From the NCBI GenBank assembly GCA_937957985.1, contig CALGOH010000144.1, positions 1 through 41,687 on the forward strand: a stretch of DNA of 41,687 nucleotides. Direction: 5' to 3'. The stretch is from an uncultured Verrucomicrobiae bacterium (lineage in GTDB: Bacteria; Verrucomicrobiota; Verrucomicrobiia; Verrucomicrobiales; Akkermansiaceae). The notes beneath the pieces were generated by a model, which saw only the letters and a list, made by a program, of their open reading frames with translations, was not told the origin of the DNA and did not search any database. Shown piece after piece: positions 40,697 through 41,687 of the stretch. A program made the translations under genes and the position numbers. The stretch's first letter is position 1; every line of letters begins with the position of its first letter.

Positions 40697-41452
40697 TCAA
40701 GGCCCGCCTTTTTCCCCCATCTGCCACTCCGAGTCCCAGATCTTCTGGAAGCCGTTGTGCGGCCGGGTCGCCTGGCGGACCACGCCGTCGGCGGAAAGGC
40801 CGCTGATCGACCACATCCGGAATCCGGCGGACTTGAGGGCCTCCACGGTCCAGACGTTGCAGATACGAGGGAAATAGTAGGTGTGCGGCGAGCGGATCAG
40901 CCGGCCCTCTCCCCAGCTCGAGGGACCGAGTGTCTGCGGCACGCCGTCTTCGTCGCGGATCGCGCACGAGTTCAGGAAGGCGGCTAGCGGTCCACCGTCC
41001 TCATCGTGGACGTGGGAAAGGTAGAGCCGCTGGTGGTGGCAGACGCTCGGGACGTTGTAGTCGAAGGTGATGATCTCCATCACCGACGGCGACGGCTTCG
41101 CCAGGGCTTCGAAGATCTGCCCGATGCTGAGCCACTCGTGCTGGACGTAGGCGGTCTCGTCGCCCCAACTGAAGGCCGCCCATTCCTGCCGCCGGGTTTC
41201 GCGGGGCGGCACGTAGCCGTGCTTCTGCAGCCAGTCGAGCTTGAGGATGAGGCCGGTGTGCAGCTTGTCGGCGAAGAGGATCACCGGCACCGTCGGGATC
41301 GCCTCGGCGTTCTCCCTGGCCGCGGTCTTGCGGGCCTTCGCGACCTCGACCCGCTTGACCTCGACCTCGGCCGAAGCCGGGAAGTCGAAGGCACAGGACC
41401 CGGCCAGAAGCGGGACGCCCAGCGCAAGGAGTGCGGACGCCCGGATCTTCAT
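40697..41452 (-). CDS. DUF2459-family lipoprotein
   Basis: This encodes 251 residues. Signal MKIRASALLALGVPLLAGSC has a lipobox at Cys20. The body has VILFADKLHTGLILKLDWL, AAFSWGDETAYVQ, and YYFPRICNVWTVEALKSAGFRMWSISGLSADGVVRQ, which fit DUF2459 (HTG, WGD, CN.WT..AL...G). The fold is thought to be related to papain-like NlpC/P60 or permuted peptidases, but function is unknown. It lies between the methyltransferase and the FKBP gene on the same strand, with short gaps. Confidence 0.78.
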   Translation of the reverse strand: MKIRASALLALGVPLLAGSCAFDFPASAEVEVKRVEVAKARKTAARENAEAIPTVPVILFADKLHTGLILKLDWLQKHGYVPPRETRRQEWAAFSWGDETAYVQHEWLSIGQIFEALAKPSPSVMEIITFDYNVPSVCHHQRLYLSHVHDEDGGPLAAFLNSCAIRDEDGVPQTLGPSSWGEGRLIRSPHTYYFPRICNVWTVEALKSAGFRMWSISGLSADGVVRQATRPHNGFQKIWDSEWQMGEKGGP

Positions 41453-41476
41453 GGCCAGAGCGGGTTGGAGGGCGTG

Positions 41477-41687
41477 TCAGCGAACGACCTCGAGCAACTC
41501 GACGTCAAAGACGAGCATCCCGGCCGGACGTCCGCCGCTGGCATCTTCGCCGTAGGCCAGGTCCGCGGGGATCCAGAAGCGGCGCTTCTCGCCGGGCGTC
41601 ATGAGCTGCAGGCCTTCGGTCCAGCCCTTGATCACTCCGTTGAGTGGAAATTGCGCCGGCTGGCCGCGCGTCACCGAGCTGTCGAAC
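41477..41687 (-). CDS. FKBP-type peptidyl-prolyl isomerase, 5' end outside window
   Basis: The C-terminal 69 residues are visible and the frame is open to the right edge. FPLNGVIKGWTEGLQLMTPGEKRRFWIPADLAYGED and PAGMLVFDVELLEVV are the standard FKBP core strands (VI.GW.EGL..M..G, YG, L.F.VELL). It should speed proline isomerisation, probably for exported proteins given the neighbours, but the N-terminus that would show a signal is missing. Confidence 0.88.
   Translation of the reverse strand, partial: FDSSVTRGQPAQFPLNGVIKGWTEGLQLMTPGEKRRFWIPADLAYGEDASGGRPAGMLVFDVELLEVVR

Noticed and set aside
1..41687. CRISPR array, tRNA or rRNA genes
   Set aside because: I saw no regularly spaced direct repeats and no tRNA-like or rRNA-like sequence; the repeats present are palindromic and irregularly placed.

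Overview
The window is high-GC DNA (most genes look close to two-thirds G+C) that most likely comes from a Verrucomicrobiota bacterium of the Verrucomicrobiales type. This is inferred from the mix of content, not from a marker gene: two secreted Cys-type sulfatases, a ThuA-like secreted protein, a PknB-type kinase with lectin-like outer domains, a long alpha-2-macroglobulin linked to pbpC, many signal-peptide proteins of unknown function, few clear Shine-Dalgarno sites, and many palindromic REP-like repeats beside a REP-associated tyrosine transposase (RAYT). No rRNA, tRNA or CRISPR array was seen.

Layout. 1-1931: the tail of an unidentified gene, then three small same-strand genes of lower GC separated by attC-like sites, which looks like a piece of an integron cassette array. 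1932-2225: a cluster of palindromes. 2226-8136: a membrane Ser/Thr kinase, two divergent CPBP-family membrane proteases, and thiL overlapping the second protease. 8133-9389: a RAYT unit with inverted-repeat flanks sits where trmL should follow thiL, leaving a broken copy of the trmL start on the left and the complete trmL on the right. 9382-12676: dps, an RseP-like site-2 protease, and an acidic protein of unknown function. 12677-14903: an inverted-repeat element, an entericidin-like lipoprotein, a sulfatase and a small helical protein.

15043-24127: the alpha-2-macroglobulin / PBP1C pair, a known periplasmic protection and wall-repair partnership, here separated by a small membrane protein and a VapBC toxin-antitoxin pair. 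24294-28185: a HerA/FtsK-like ATPase and a second sulfatase, convergent across a 148-bp element with 32-base inverted arms. 28395-30741: three consecutive same-strand secreted proteins that I cannot assign to any family. 30822-33466: a DUF5329 protein, a zinc-ribbon membrane protein, a HExxH membrane protein, a periplasmic rhodanese and a secreted unknown; the last two are driven by near-identical upstream sequences that read as promoters placed almost at the start codon.

33656-41687: rsgA, an endonuclease/exonuclease/phosphatase lipoprotein overlapping a parvulin-type isomerase gene, an L,D-transpeptidase, a ThuA-like protein, a trypsin-like protease, a methyltransferase of the OvoA C-terminal type, a DUF2459 lipoprotein and a truncated FKBP isomerase. 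Much of the window therefore serves the envelope: wall synthesis and cross-linking, periplasmic folding and proteolysis, protease trapping and sulfated glycan degradation.

The most promising unexplained signals are (a) the attC-like cassette run at the left edge, (b) REP-like elements that begin exactly on TAG stop codons inside a GTAG tetranucleotide, in the same window as a RAYT, (c) the broken and re-started trmL, and (d) the three-gene secreted set at 28395-30741.
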